A DNA stretch of 30,504 nucleotides from JBKEAJ01 sp047972135 (GTDB taxonomy: Bacteria > Bacteroidota > Bacteroidia > Bacteroidales > Prolixibacteraceae): contig JBKEAJ010000034.1 in assembly GCA_047972135.1 (NCBI GenBank), forward strand, positions 1 through 30,504. Direction: 5' to 3'. The first letter of the stretch is position 1; each line of letters starts with the position of its first letter. The notes below the pieces were generated by a model. That model saw only the letters and a list, made by a program, of their open reading frames with translations. It had not been told where the DNA came from and searched no databases. The translations under genes and the position numbers were made by a program. This document shows, piece by piece, positions 7,083-15,284 of the stretch.

Positions 7083-7712
7083 ATGGAAGGAATTATCGGA
7101 AAAAAAATCGGAATGACATCCGTATTCAGTGTTGAGGGGAAGAATATCCCATGCACTGTGATTCAAGCCGGGCCTTGTGTTGTTACGCAGGTAAAGACAG
7201 AGGCAACCGATGGGTACAATGCTATCCAGATGGGTTATGGTGAGAAGAACCCTAAGAACGCTACCAAATCTGAAGTGGGACACTTCAAAAAAGCGTCGAG
7301 TGGACCTCTCAAGGAGGTTGTAGAGTTTAGAGACTGGGAGGGAGAGCTTCCTGCATTAGGTTCTAATGTAGGAGTGGATCTATTTCAGGAGAATGAGTTT
7401 GTTATGGTAACAGGCACCTCAAAAGGAAAGGGTTTTCAGGGCGTAGTAAAGCGTCATGGTTTTGGCGGAGTAGGACAGCAGACACATGGTCAGCACAATC
7501 GTCTACGCGCTCCTGGTTCTGTAGGTGCATCGTCGTATCCGTCGCGAGTATTCAAGGGAATGCGCATGGCTGGACAGATGGGTAACAAGCAGGTTATGGT
7601 AGAGAATCTTCAAGTGATAAAGGTTATTCCTGAGAGCAACTTGATAGTTGTAAAGGGGTCTATACCTGGACACAAAGGTTCAACAATAGTAATAACTAAG
7701 TTCTTAGAGTAA
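7083..7712 (+). CDS. rplC: 50S ribosomal protein L3
   Basis: L3 is an early-assembly 50S protein whose extension reaches the peptidyl-transferase centre. The 209-residue sequence has the conserved opening GIIGKKIGMTSVF and the central loop GVVKRHGFGGVGQQTHGQHN, then SYPSRVFKGMRMAGQMGN. The glutamine of GQMGN is the usual N5-methylation site (PrmB). Its stop lies 2 bp before rplD, implying tight translational coupling. Confidence 0.98.
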   Translation: MEGIIGKKIGMTSVFSVEGKNIPCTVIQAGPCVVTQVKTEATDGYNAIQMGYGEKNPKNATKSEVGHFKKASSGPLKEVVEFRDWEGELPALGSNVGVDLFQENEFVMVTGTSKGKGFQGVVKRHGFGGVGQQTHGQHNRLRAPGSVGASSYPSRVFKGMRMAGQMGNKQVMVENLQVIKVIPESNLIVVKGSIPGHKGSTIVITKFLE

Positions 7713-7714
7713 TA

Positions 7715-8344
7715 ATGGAAGTAAAAGTATTAGACAAAGCAGGTAAGGAGACAGGCAAGAGCGTCACTTTAAATGATGCGGTATTTGCGATAACTCCTAA
7801 TGACCATGCTATATATTTAGACACGAAGCAGTATTTGGCGAATGGACGTCAGGGCACCTCGAAGTCTAAGGAGCGTGGGGAGATTTCTGGCAGTACTAGG
7901 AAGTTAAAACGTCAGAAAGGTACAGGCGGAGCAAGAGCGGGCAGTATAAAGTCGCCATTGTTTAGAGGAGGAGGTAGAATATTCGGACCACGTCCGAGAA
8001 ACTACGGTTTTAAGCTAAACAAGAAGGTTAAGCAATTAGCACGTCGTTCGGCCTTGACTTACAAAGCAGGAAGCCAAAGTATTTTGGTAGTAGAGGATTT
8101 CAATTTAGAAGCACCCAAGACAAAGGAGATTGTGAGTTTTCAAAAGAATTTGAATATATCTGATGTAAAGACACTCATAGTATTACCATCAGATAATAAG
8201 CAGATTTATTTGTCGGCACGAAATCTACCTAATGTACAGACTATTGTAGCATCTAATCTGAACACTTATCAAATTCTAAATGCGAAGTCTCTTATTTTTT
8301 TTGAGAGCAGTTTAGAAATTGTAGAGAAACATCTTACGAAATAA
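7715..8344 (+). CDS. rplD: 50S ribosomal protein L4
   Basis: L4 lines the peptide exit tunnel near the macrolide site through an extended loop. The 209 residues include that basic loop (RQKGTGGARAGSIKSPLFRGGG followed by IFGPRPRNYGFKLNKKVK) and the globular fold ending in LNTYQILNAKSLIFFESSLE. In proteobacteria L4 autoregulates the S10 operon by binding its leader, but no such leader is present here. rplW starts 11 bp downstream. Confidence 0.98.
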   Translation: MEVKVLDKAGKETGKSVTLNDAVFAITPNDHAIYLDTKQYLANGRQGTSKSKERGEISGSTRKLKRQKGTGGARAGSIKSPLFRGGGRIFGPRPRNYGFKLNKKVKQLARRSALTYKAGSQSILVVEDFNLEAPKTKEIVSFQKNLNISDVKTLIVLPSDNKQIYLSARNLPNVQTIVASNLNTYQILNAKSLIFFESSLEIVEKHLTK

Positions 8345-8355
8345 CGGAAATTGAT

Positions 8356-8655
8356 ATGAAGAGTTTTGAAGTATTAGTAAAACCGGTAATCACAGAGAAG
8401 TCGTCACGTCTTACAGACAAGGAGAACAAGGTGACTTTTATAGTGAATAAGAACGCTACGAAAGCAGATATCAAGCAAGCCGTTGAGGAGGTTTACAAGG
8501 TTTCGGTAGTTGCAGTGAACACGATGATATATCCTGGCAAGCAGAAGGTAAGATATACCAAAGCTGGGGTATTGAGTGGTAAGACAAAGTCTTTCAAGAA
8601 GGCAATCGTCAGCTTGAGTGAGTCAGATACAATTGATTTTTTCCAAAATATTTAA
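8356..8655 (+). CDS. rplW: 50S ribosomal protein L23
   Basis: L23 sits at the tunnel exit and is the docking point for trigger factor and the signal recognition particle. The 99-residue protein has the family opening VLVKPVITEKSSRLTDKENK and the segment ADIKQAVEEVYKVSVVAVNT. The C-terminus (SESDTIDFFQNI) is Bacteroidota-like in length. rplB starts 3 bp after the stop. Confidence 0.97.
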   Translation: MKSFEVLVKPVITEKSSRLTDKENKVTFIVNKNATKADIKQAVEEVYKVSVVAVNTMIYPGKQKVRYTKAGVLSGKTKSFKKAIVSLSESDTIDFFQNI

Positions 8656-8658
8656 GAA

Positions 8659-9483
8659 ATGGCGGTTAGAAAATTAAAACCCACAACACCGGGTCAAAGA
8701 CATAAGATAATCGGGCAGTTTGACACTATCACCAAGTCAAGTCCGGAGAAGTCACTATTGGCACCAATAAAGAAAACTGGGGGTCGTAACAACCAGGGTC
8801 GCATGACAATGCGTTACATTGGGGGCGGTCACAAGCGTAAATATCGTATTATAGATTTTAAGCGAGATAAAGACGGCATACCAGCGAAGGTTGATTCGAT
8901 TCAGTACGATCCGAATCGTTCGGCGCGTATAGCTCTTCTTTTTTATGCTGATGGTGAGAAAAGATATATCCTTGCACCACAAGGATTAGAGGTAGGCACT
9001 ACGCTTATGTCGGGGGCAGATGCCGCTCCTGAGGTAGGTAATTCCCTTCCTTTGTCGAACATTCCTTTGGGAACACTAGTACACAATGTAGAGTTGCAAC
9101 CTGCACGGGGAGCATCGATGGTTAGGAGTGCTGGTACATTTGCACAATTGTTATCTCGAGAAGGTAAGTATGCCAATTTGAAGTTACCTTCGGGTGAGGT
9201 TCGTATGGTATTGGTAAGGTGTAAAGCTACTATAGGCGTGGTAGGCAACTCAGAGCACAATTTGGAGCGTTCGGGTAAAGCTGGTCGTTCGCGTTGGTTG
9301 GGTCGTCGTCCACGAGTAAGAGGGGTAGTAATGAACCCCGTAGATCACCCCATGGGAGGTGGAGAAGGTCGTCAATCTGGAGGCCATCCACGTTCGCGCA
9401 AAGGGCTATTGGCGAAGGGTTATAAGACTCGTTCGACCAAGAAGCAATCTAGTAAGTATATTGTAGAAAGACGTAAAAAGTAA
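8659..9483 (+). CDS. rplB: 50S ribosomal protein L2
   Basis: L2 is required for subunit association and for the peptidyl-transferase centre. The 274-residue protein has the conserved N-terminal basic tail (GRNNQGRMTMRYIGGGHKRK), the OB/SH3-like core, and the C-terminal NPVDHPMGGGEGRQSGGHPR. That segment contains the invariant histidine (H230 here) implicated in peptidyl-transferase function. The start is ATG at 8659, 3 bp after rplW. Confidence 0.98.
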   Translation: MAVRKLKPTTPGQRHKIIGQFDTITKSSPEKSLLAPIKKTGGRNNQGRMTMRYIGGGHKRKYRIIDFKRDKDGIPAKVDSIQYDPNRSARIALLFYADGEKRYILAPQGLEVGTTLMSGADAAPEVGNSLPLSNIPLGTLVHNVELQPARGASMVRSAGTFAQLLSREGKYANLKLPSGEVRMVLVRCKATIGVVGNSEHNLERSGKAGRSRWLGRRPRVRGVVMNPVDHPMGGGEGRQSGGHPRSRKGLLAKGYKTRSTKKQSSKYIVERRKK

Positions 9484-9488
9484 AGGAG
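9484..9488 (+). promoter_or_regulatory. Shine-Dalgarno-like AGGAG before rpsS
   Basis: AGGAG lies 8 nt before the rpsS ATG at 9497, a textbook spacing. Most starts in this operon are preceded by A-rich sequence with no such motif, as usual in this phylum, so this gene stands out. It could also be chance in purine-rich DNA. Confidence 0.45.
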
Positions 9489-9496
9489 AATAGATT

Positions 9497-9763
9497 ATGA
9501 GTCGTTCAATAAAAAAAGGACCATACATAGATTTTAAGCTTGACAAAAAGGTTCAGGCGATGATTGAGTCTGGCAGGAAGGGAGTCATAAAGACATGGGC
9601 AAGAAACTCCATGATCTCCTTTGATTTTGTGGGTCAGACAATAGCAGTACATAACGGAAACAAGTTTATCCCTGTTTATATTACGGAGAATATGGTAGGG
9701 CATAGGCTAGGTGAATTTGCTCCTACACGGACGTTCCGCGGACACTCGGGCAATCGTAAATAG
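9497..9763 (+). CDS. rpsS: 30S ribosomal protein S19
   Basis: S19 forms a complex with S13 in the 30S head near the A-site tRNA. The 88-residue sequence has the family signature MSRSIKKGPYIDFKL, the central IKTWARNSMISFDFVGQTIAVHNG and the C-terminal VGHRLGEFAPTRTFRGH. The length is normal. It is one of few genes in the operon with a Shine-Dalgarno-like sequence (9484-9488). rplV follows after 32 bp. Confidence 0.98.
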   Translation: MSRSIKKGPYIDFKLDKKVQAMIESGRKGVIKTWARNSMISFDFVGQTIAVHNGNKFIPVYITENMVGHRLGEFAPTRTFRGHSGNRK

Positions 9764-9795
9764 AGGGATTAATCTTATTAAAAAGCAAGTAAGAA

Positions 9796-10236
9796 ATGAC
9801 AAGAAGGAAACATATTAGAGCCCAAGAGAGAAAAGAGGCAAAGCAGACACAGTACTTTGCAGTCTTGCGCAATTGTCCGACGTCTCCTAGAAAAATGCGA
9901 TTGGTAGCAGATATGATACGAGGAGTAGAAGTAAATAGAGCTGCGGATATGTTGAAGTTTTCATCCAAAGAAGCGGCAGGCAGAATGCGCACCTTGTTGA
10001 TGTCGGCAATTCATAACTGGGAGTACAAGAACAGTGAAAGCGGTGAGCGTCTTGAGGACGTGGAGCTGATAGTAAAGAGTGTAACTGTAGATTCGGGTAG
10101 AATGCTAAAGAGGTTGCGTCCGGCACCACAAGGCAGAGCACATAGGATACGCAAGCGCTCAAATCATGTAACCATCTACGTAGATAAGAAGGATTCGGTA
10201 GATGGGTCAGCAATTTTAACGGAAGAAAATCAATAA
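9796..10236 (+). CDS. rplV: 50S ribosomal protein L22
   Basis: L22 contacts all domains of 23S rRNA and forms, with L4, the constriction of the exit tunnel. The core is clear: YFAVLRNCPTSPRKMRLVAD, then ADMLKFSSKEAAGRMRTLL and the tunnel hairpin MLKRLRPAPQGRAHRIRKRS. At 146 residues it is longer than the roughly 110 of E. coli. The extra length is an N-terminal basic segment (TRRKHIRAQERKEAKQTQ) and a short acidic tail. rpsC starts 3 bp downstream. Confidence 0.97.
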   Translation: MTRRKHIRAQERKEAKQTQYFAVLRNCPTSPRKMRLVADMIRGVEVNRAADMLKFSSKEAAGRMRTLLMSAIHNWEYKNSESGERLEDVELIVKSVTVDSGRMLKRLRPAPQGRAHRIRKRSNHVTIYVDKKDSVDGSAILTEENQ

Positions 10237-10239
10237 TAC

Positions 10240-10950
10240 ATGGGACAAAAAGTTAATCCAATAGCAAATAGGTTAGGGTTCATCAAAGGATGGGATTCTA
10301 ATTGGTATGGCGGTAGAAACTACGGAGATAAGCTGGTAGAAGACACGAAGATACGGGACTATATCAACGTAAGGTTGTCAAAGGCAAGTGTATCTCGTGT
10401 AATTATCGAGCGCACCTTGAAGGTAGTTACTATTACTGTACATACAGCACGTCCTGGTATTATTATAGGCAAAGGCGGTCAGGAGGTAGACAAGCTGAAA
10501 GAAGAGCTAAAGAAACTGACTGGTAGAGAGATCCAGATTAACATATTTGAGATTAAGCGACCGGAGTTGGATGCCAAGATAGTTGCGACCAACATTGCAC
10601 GTCAGATTGAAGGTAAGATGCCCTACCGGAGAGCGACGAAGATGGCGATAGCTTCGACCATGCGAATGGGAGCTGAAGGTATCAAAGTTTTGGTATCAGG
10701 CAGACTTAACGGCGCAGAGATGGCACGTTCGGAGATGTACAAAGATGGGAGGACACCGTTGCACACCTTGCGAGCGGACATTGATTATGCCCTTGTAGAA
10801 GCTTTAACGAAGACAGGATTAATCGGTGTTAAGGTATGGATATGTAAAGGACAGGTTTATGGTAAACGAGACTTGTCATTAAATCTTGAAGCCTCAAAGC
10901 CCGGACGCGGTCAAGCAGGAGGCGGCAAGCGCAAACCGAGAAGAAAGTAG
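10240..10950 (+). CDS. rpsC: 30S ribosomal protein S3
   Basis: S3 lines the mRNA entry channel and contributes to mRNA helicase activity. The 236-residue protein opens with GQKVNPIANRLGFIKGWDS and has a KH domain with the GxxG loop GKGG at residues 77-80. The C-terminal domain includes MAIASTMRMGAEGIKVLVSG and GVKVWICKGQVYG. A basic glycine-rich tail (GRGQAGGGKRKPRRK) ends the protein. rplP follows after 19 bp. Confidence 0.98.
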   Translation: MGQKVNPIANRLGFIKGWDSNWYGGRNYGDKLVEDTKIRDYINVRLSKASVSRVIIERTLKVVTITVHTARPGIIIGKGGQEVDKLKEELKKLTGREIQINIFEIKRPELDAKIVATNIARQIEGKMPYRRATKMAIASTMRMGAEGIKVLVSGRLNGAEMARSEMYKDGRTPLHTLRADIDYALVEALTKTGLIGVKVWICKGQVYGKRDLSLNLEASKPGRGQAGGGKRKPRRK

Positions 10951-10969
10951 AATCTAAAAAGAGCAACAA

Positions 10970-11404
10970 ATGTTACAACCAAAGAAAACCAAGTTTAGAA
11001 GGGTTCAGAAGGGTCGCATGAAAGGTATAGCTCAGCGAGGCAGCGAGTTGGCTTTCGGTTCTTTCGGGATAAAATCCATGGGAACTCATTGGCTAACGGG
11101 GCGACAATTGGAGGCTGCTCGTGTTGCCACAACGCGTTATATGCAACGTCAGGGGCAATTATGGATTCGCGTATTTCCCGACAAGCCCATCACCAAGAAA
11201 CCTGCGGAGGTTCGTATGGGTAAAGGAAAGGGAGCACCCGAAGCATTTGTGGCGCCGGTAACGCCTGGAAGAATAATAATAGAGATCGACGGGGTACCGT
11301 TTGATGTAGCAAAGGAGGCATTGAGATTGGGAGCACAGAAGTTACCGATTACGACCAAATTTGTAGTACGCCGTGATTATGTAGAAACTTCAAGTAAAGC
11401 GTGA
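10970..11404 (+). CDS. rplP: 50S ribosomal protein L16
   Basis: L16 binds near the A-site of the large subunit and helps position aminoacyl-tRNA. The 144 residues follow the family closely: MLQPKKTKFRRVQKGRMKG, ARVATTRYMQRQGQLWIRVF, and the loop KPAEVRMGKGKGAPEAFVAPV. The stop TGA shares bases with the rpmC start (TGATG), a configuration typical of termination-reinitiation coupling. Confidence 0.98.
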   Translation: MLQPKKTKFRRVQKGRMKGIAQRGSELAFGSFGIKSMGTHWLTGRQLEAARVATTRYMQRQGQLWIRVFPDKPITKKPAEVRMGKGKGAPEAFVAPVTPGRIIIEIDGVPFDVAKEALRLGAQKLPITTKFVVRRDYVETSSKA

Positions 11405-11607
11405 TGAAAACTTCAGAAATAAATCAAATGAATATTGCCGAGATAAAGGAGGCGATAGAGAACAATCAGAATGACATGATGCACATGAGGTTAAACCATG
11501 CAGTGAACCCGGTACTTGATGTGTCAAAATTCAAGAAGGTAAGAAAGGACATTGCCCGCTTGAAGACTATACTTCATTCAAAAGAACAAGAGTCAAAATC
11601 AAATTAA
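11404..11607 (+). CDS. rpmC: 50S ribosomal protein L29
   Basis: L29 is a small two-helix protein beside L23 at the tunnel exit. The product (67 residues from this start) has the expected hairpin with MRLNHAVNPVLDVSKFKKVRKDIARLKTIL. I chose ATG at 11404, which overlaps the rplP TGA. A GTG at 11401 would add only one residue. Sequence similarity in this family is low, but position, length and the ARLKT motif agree. Confidence 0.95.
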   Translation: MKTSEINQMNIAEIKEAIENNQNDMMHMRLNHAVNPVLDVSKFKKVRKDIARLKTILHSKEQESKSN

Positions 11608-11617
11608 GGTTTAAGCA

Positions 11618-11872
11618 ATGGACAGAAACCTCAGAAAAGAGCGAACAGGTGTAGTAATGAGTGTTAAGATGGATAAGACCATCGTAGTAGCACAGAAGTA
11701 CAAGAAGAAGCACCCAATTTACGGCAAGTTCGTAAATAAAACGACAAAGTTTTACGCTCACGACGCAGCAAACGAGTGTGGAGTAGGTGATACTGTACGT
11801 ATCATGGAAACACGACCCATAAGTAAGAATAAGCGCTGGAGATTAGTAGAAATTTTAGAAAGAGCTAAGTAA
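11618..11872 (+). CDS. rpsQ: 30S ribosomal protein S17
   Basis: S17 is an OB-fold primary 16S rRNA binder. The 84-residue sequence has RKERTGVVMSVKMDKTIVVA, KKKHPIYGKFVNKTTKFYAHD and the conserved GDTVRIMETRPISKNKRWRL. ATG at 11618 is 10 bp after rpmC, and the stop is one base before the rplN ATG. Confidence 0.98.
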   Translation: MDRNLRKERTGVVMSVKMDKTIVVAQKYKKKHPIYGKFVNKTTKFYAHDAANECGVGDTVRIMETRPISKNKRWRLVEILERAK

Positions 11873-11873
11873 T

Positions 11874-12239
11874 ATGATACAACAAGAGTCAAGATGTTCG
11901 GTAGCCGACAACAGCGGAGCGAAGGAAGTTCTATGCATCCGCGTGTTGGGAGGGACAAAAAAGCGTTATGCATCACTAGGCGACGAGGTCGTTGTATCGG
12001 TGAAAAGTGTAGTTCCTAGTTCAAGTATGAAGAAGGGGACAGTATCCAGAGCGATAGTAGTTCGTACGAAGAAAGAAGTTCGTCGTCCTGACGGTTCATA
12101 CATCCGTTTTGACGAGAACTCTGTAGTATTGTTAAACAATGCGGGCGAAATGAGAGGCACACGTATTTTTGGGCCTGTAGCCAGAGAGCTACGGGAGAAG
12201 AATATGAAAGTGGTATCATTAGCACCGGAGGTACTCTAA
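11874..12239 (+). CDS. rplN: 50S ribosomal protein L14
   Basis: L14 lies on the subunit interface and is the binding site of the silencing factor RsfS. The 121 residues match the family: MIQQESRCSVADNSGAKEVL, CIRVLGG, GTVSRAIVVRTKKEVRRPDG, and GTRIFGPVARELREKN. rpsQ ends one base upstream, indicating strong coupling; rplX follows after 13 bp. Confidence 0.98.
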   Translation: MIQQESRCSVADNSGAKEVLCIRVLGGTKKRYASLGDEVVVSVKSVVPSSSMKKGTVSRAIVVRTKKEVRRPDGSYIRFDENSVVLLNNAGEMRGTRIFGPVARELREKNMKVVSLAPEVL

Positions 12240-12252
12240 AAAGAAGATTGAA

Positions 12253-12576
12253 ATGCAGAGAAAATTTCATATTAAGAAAGGCGACATGGTATTAGTTCTT
12301 GCTGGCGAGGATAAAGGCAAGAAGGGACGTGTACTGGAGGTGCAGCGTTCGAAAGAGCGTGCCATCGTGGAAGGTATCAATATCATAAAGAAGCACACGA
12401 AGCCAAGTCAGGAATTACCTGAAGGAGGAATAATAGAAAAGGAAGCACCTGTTCACATCTCCAATTTGATGTATTTTGATTCTAAGTCGAATTCAGGCAC
12501 ACGAATTGGAAGGCGCGAGGGTAAGGATGGCAAACTAGTACGTTATTCAAAAAAATCAGGGGAGGACATTAAATGA
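12253..12576 (+). CDS. rplX: 50S ribosomal protein L24
   Basis: L24 is an assembly-initiator protein with a KOW motif. The 107-residue product has KKGDMVLVLAGEDKGKKGRV (the KOW segment) and EGINIIKKHTKPSQELPEGG. Its stop overlaps the rplE start in ATGA (12573-12576), a classic coupled junction. Confidence 0.98.
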   Translation: MQRKFHIKKGDMVLVLAGEDKGKKGRVLEVQRSKERAIVEGINIIKKHTKPSQELPEGGIIEKEAPVHISNLMYFDSKSNSGTRIGRREGKDGKLVRYSKKSGEDIK

Positions 12577-13130
12577 TGACTTACATTCCGACATTAAAAA
12601 AGAAGTATAAGGAGGATATAGTTCCGAAGATACAGAAGGAGTTTGGTTATAAGAGTATCATGCAAGTTCCAAAACTTGAGAAGATAGTACTTAACCAAGG
12701 CTTGGGAGCAGCAGTAGCAGATAAGAAGCTAATAGAAGTTGCGACCAACGAGATGACAGCTATAGCAGGTCAGCAAGCGGTACAGACTTTATCGAAGAAG
12801 GATATTTCGAATTTTAAAGTTCGAAAGAAGATGCCTATTGGAGTTCGAGTTACTTTACGTCGCGAGCGGATGTATGAGTTTTTGGAGAGATTGATAAGTG
12901 TGTCACTACCACGAGTTAGGGACTTTCAAGGCATTGAGTCAAAGCTTGATGGCATGGGTAACTATACTTTAGGCATTGAGGAGCAGATTATATTTCCTGA
13001 GATTAACATTGACCAGGTTAGTAGAATTAGTGGTATGAATATCACTTTTGTAACGAGTGCCAAGACCGATGAAGAAGCACATGCATTGTTGCGAGAGTTT
13101 GGTCTTCCATTTAAAAATTCAAAAAAGTAA
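12573..13130 (+). CDS. rplE: 50S ribosomal protein L5
   Basis: L5 binds 5S rRNA and contacts P-site tRNA. The 185 residues show YIPTLKKKYKEDIVPKIQ, VPKLEKIVLNQGLG, MPIGVRVTLRRERMYEFLERL and the G-rich FQGIESKLDGMGNYTLGIEEQ. Two ATGs stand in tandem (12573 and 12576), and either may be used. The first overlaps the rplX stop by four bases. Confidence 0.98.
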   Translation: MMTYIPTLKKKYKEDIVPKIQKEFGYKSIMQVPKLEKIVLNQGLGAAVADKKLIEVATNEMTAIAGQQAVQTLSKKDISNFKVRKKMPIGVRVTLRRERMYEFLERLISVSLPRVRDFQGIESKLDGMGNYTLGIEEQIIFPEINIDQVSRISGMNITFVTSAKTDEEAHALLREFGLPFKNSKK

Positions 13131-13133
13131 GCG

Positions 13134-13403
13134 ATGGCTAAAGAATCAATGAAAGCACGGGAAGTGAAGCGTGCGAAATTAGTAGCAAAATATGCTGAGA
13201 AAAGGGCAAAGCTAAAGGCAGAGGGAGATTACGTAGGATTGAGCAAGTTGCCAAAGAATTCTTCGCCGGTGAGATTGCACAATCGTTGCAAGCTGACAGG
13301 TCGCCCTAAGGGGTATATGCGTCAGTTTGGCATTAGCCGTATTAATTTTCGTGAAATGGCTTCATCGGGTTTAATACCTGGGGTAAAGAAAGCTAGTTGG
13401 TAA
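13134..13403 (+). CDS. rpsN: 30S ribosomal protein S14, zinc-independent form
   Basis: S14 belongs to the 30S head near the A site. At 89 residues this is the long form without the two CxxC pairs of the short zinc-binding type. Only one cysteine is present, in LHNRCKLTGRPKGYMRQFGI. The C-terminal SRINFREMASSGLIPGVKKASW is typical. It starts 3 bp after rplE. The zinc-free form agrees with the forms of L36 and S4 in this operon. Confidence 0.97.
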   Translation: MAKESMKAREVKRAKLVAKYAEKRAKLKAEGDYVGLSKLPKNSSPVRLHNRCKLTGRPKGYMRQFGISRINFREMASSGLIPGVKKASW

Positions 13404-13423
13404 ACATTAAAAATTAGAGAAAA

Positions 13424-13822
13424 ATGACTGATCCTATAGCAGATTTTTTGACAAGAATTAGAAACGGTATCATGGCTAATCACAGAGTGGTAAATATACC
13501 GGCATCTAATGTTAAGAAGGAGATCACGAAAATCTTGAAAGAGAAAGGATATATCTTGAACTACAAGTTTGAGGATGAAGTTAATTATCAGGGCAATATC
13601 AAGATAGCTTTGAAATATCATCCACAATCGGGAGTTCCTGCCATTCGCTCTTTGAAGAGAATAAGTAAGCCAGGGTTGCGCAGATATTGCAACTCAGATA
13701 ATATCCCTCGAGTACTTAATGGTTTGGGGGTAGCAGTACTCTCTACGTCACACGGCGTAATGACCGATAAGGAGGCACGTCAGCAGGGTGTTGGCGGAGA
13801 AATATTGTGTTACGTATATTAA
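13424..13822 (+). CDS. rpsH: 30S ribosomal protein S8
   Basis: S8 is a central-domain assembly protein of the 30S subunit and, in E. coli, the translational repressor of the spc operon. The 132 residues have TDPIADFLTRIRNGIMANH, the middle KEKGYILNYKFEDE and the C-terminal GLGVAVLSTSHGVMTDKEA ending in GGEILCYVY. Both termini match the family. The 20-bp spacer before it holds no visible structure. rplF follows 11 bp after the stop. Confidence 0.98.
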   Translation: MTDPIADFLTRIRNGIMANHRVVNIPASNVKKEITKILKEKGYILNYKFEDEVNYQGNIKIALKYHPQSGVPAIRSLKRISKPGLRRYCNSDNIPRVLNGLGVAVLSTSHGVMTDKEARQQGVGGEILCYVY

Positions 13823-13833
13823 AAATACAAGTA

Positions 13834-14388
13834 ATGTCAAGAATAGGAAAATTACCAATAAGTATACCTTCCGGAGTAAACATCAACGTATCAGACGACA
13901 ATGTAGTGACGGTAAAAGGACCCAAGGGGGAACTTTCACAGCCTGTCAATTCGGACATTGAAGTTAGTATTGAGGATGGCACTTTGGAGGTAAAGCGCCA
14001 ATCGGAGCAAAAGCATCACAAGGCTATGCATGGTTTATACAGGTCTTTGATAAACAACATGATAGTAGGTGTAAGTGAGGGCTTCACCAAGAAGTTGGAG
14101 TTGGTTGGAGTTGGATACAGAGCAGACTTACAGGGTCAGCTACTTGATTTAGTACTAGGTTATTCACATCACATATGGATTGAGTTACCCAAGGAGATTA
14201 AAGCTGAAGTTACCGCAGAGAAAGGTAAGAGCCCGGTTGTTACATTAACTAGCCACGACAAGCAGTTGCTTGGACAGGTAGCTGCGAAGATAAGGAGTTT
14301 CCGCAAGCCCGAGCCCTACAAAGGCAAAGGGGTTAAATTTGTGGGTGAGCAGTTACGCAGGAAGGCTGGTAAAGCGAATGTTAAATAA
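13834..14388 (+). CDS. rplF: 50S ribosomal protein L6
   Basis: L6 lies at the base of the L7/L12 stalk near the sarcin-ricin loop. I place the start at ATG 13834 (MSRIGKLPISIPSGVNI), giving 184 residues. An in-frame upstream codon at 13807 lies inside rpsH and would add nine residues unlike the family. The two repeated domains and the C-terminal RKPEPYKGKGVKFVGEQLRR are standard. Confidence 0.98.
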   Translation: MSRIGKLPISIPSGVNINVSDDNVVTVKGPKGELSQPVNSDIEVSIEDGTLEVKRQSEQKHHKAMHGLYRSLINNMIVGVSEGFTKKLELVGVGYRADLQGQLLDLVLGYSHHIWIELPKEIKAEVTAEKGKSPVVTLTSHDKQLLGQVAAKIRSFRKPEPYKGKGVKFVGEQLRRKAGKANVK

Positions 14389-14401
14389 TAAATTTTGAGA
14401 C

Positions 14402-14755
14402 ATGTCTTTAACCAAGCAAAATAAGAGATTAAAAATCAAGAAGCGTATTCGCGGCAGAATATCGGGTACAGCAGAACGTCCGAGGATGTCGGTTTTTAGG
14501 AGTAATAAACAAATATCGGTACAGCTGATAGACGATTTGTCTGGCAAGACTTTAGCAAAGGCTTCGTCTTTAGACAAGGATGTTGAGAGTCAAGGCACAA
14601 AGATTGAGCAGGCGGCGTCAGTAGGCAAGGCGATTGCAGACAAGGCCAAGTCTGCTGGTATCGACACAGTTGTGTTTGACAGGAATGGCTATTTATATCA
14701 CGGACGAGTAAAAAGTGTAGCTGAAGCAGCCCGCGAAGGAGGGCTTAAATTTTAA
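14402..14755 (+). CDS. rplR: 50S ribosomal protein L18
   Basis: L18 binds 5S rRNA and delivers it, with L5, to the central protuberance. The 117 residues have a basic N-terminus (NKRLKIKKRIRGRISGTAER), PRMSVFRSNKQISVQLIDD, and the C-terminal FDRNGYLYHGRVKSVAEAAREG with GGLKF at the end. The gap to rpsE is 5 bp. Confidence 0.98.
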   Translation: MSLTKQNKRLKIKKRIRGRISGTAERPRMSVFRSNKQISVQLIDDLSGKTLAKASSLDKDVESQGTKIEQAASVGKAIADKAKSAGIDTVVFDRNGYLYHGRVKSVAEAAREGGLKF

Positions 14756-14760
14756 GCATT

Positions 14761-15273
14761 ATGACAGGTACAAAAAATATCAAGTTAGGCGATTCAGAGT
14801 TGAAAGATACTCTAGTTGCCATCAATAGGGTAACCAAAGTAACCAAAGGCGGTAGGACATTTAGTTTTTCAGCCATCGTTGTAGTAGGAAACGAGAACGG
14901 TGTAGTAGGCTGGGGACTAGGAAAAGCAAGTGAGGTTACGACGGCTATTTCTAAAGGTATTGAATCAGCGAAGAAGAATTTAGTTAAGGTGCCAGTACTA
15001 AAAGGTACTATTCCACACGAGGTGGAGGCTAAATTTGGAGGAGCGCGAGTGTTGTTGCGTCCGGCGTCTTCTGGTACGGGAGTAAAGGCTGGTGGTGCGA
15101 TGCGTGCAGTATTAGAGAGTGTAGGAGTGCACGACATTCTTGCCAAATCTAAGGGTTCGTCGAACCCACATAACTTGGTTAAGGCCACAATAGCTGCACT
15201 TGAACAATTGCGAGATGCTTATACGGTTGCAGAACATCGCGGAGTTTCATTAGATAAAGTGTTTAACGGATAA
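14761..15273 (+). CDS. rpsE: 30S ribosomal protein S5
   Basis: S5 is in the 30S body at the mRNA entry site and affects decoding fidelity together with S4. The 170-residue sequence has the double-stranded RNA-binding fold (VTKVTKGGRTFSFSAIVVVG, GVVGWGLGKASEVTTAI) and the C-terminal domain LLRPASSGTGVKAGGAMRAV with SKGSSNPHNLVKATI. Length and spacing are normal for the spc cluster. Confidence 0.98.
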   Translation: MTGTKNIKLGDSELKDTLVAINRVTKVTKGGRTFSFSAIVVVGNENGVVGWGLGKASEVTTAISKGIESAKKNLVKVPVLKGTIPHEVEAKFGGARVLLRPASSGTGVKAGGAMRAVLESVGVHDILAKSKGSSNPHNLVKATIAALEQLRDAYTVAEHRGVSLDKVFNG

Positions 15274-15284
15274 AATTGATTGCA

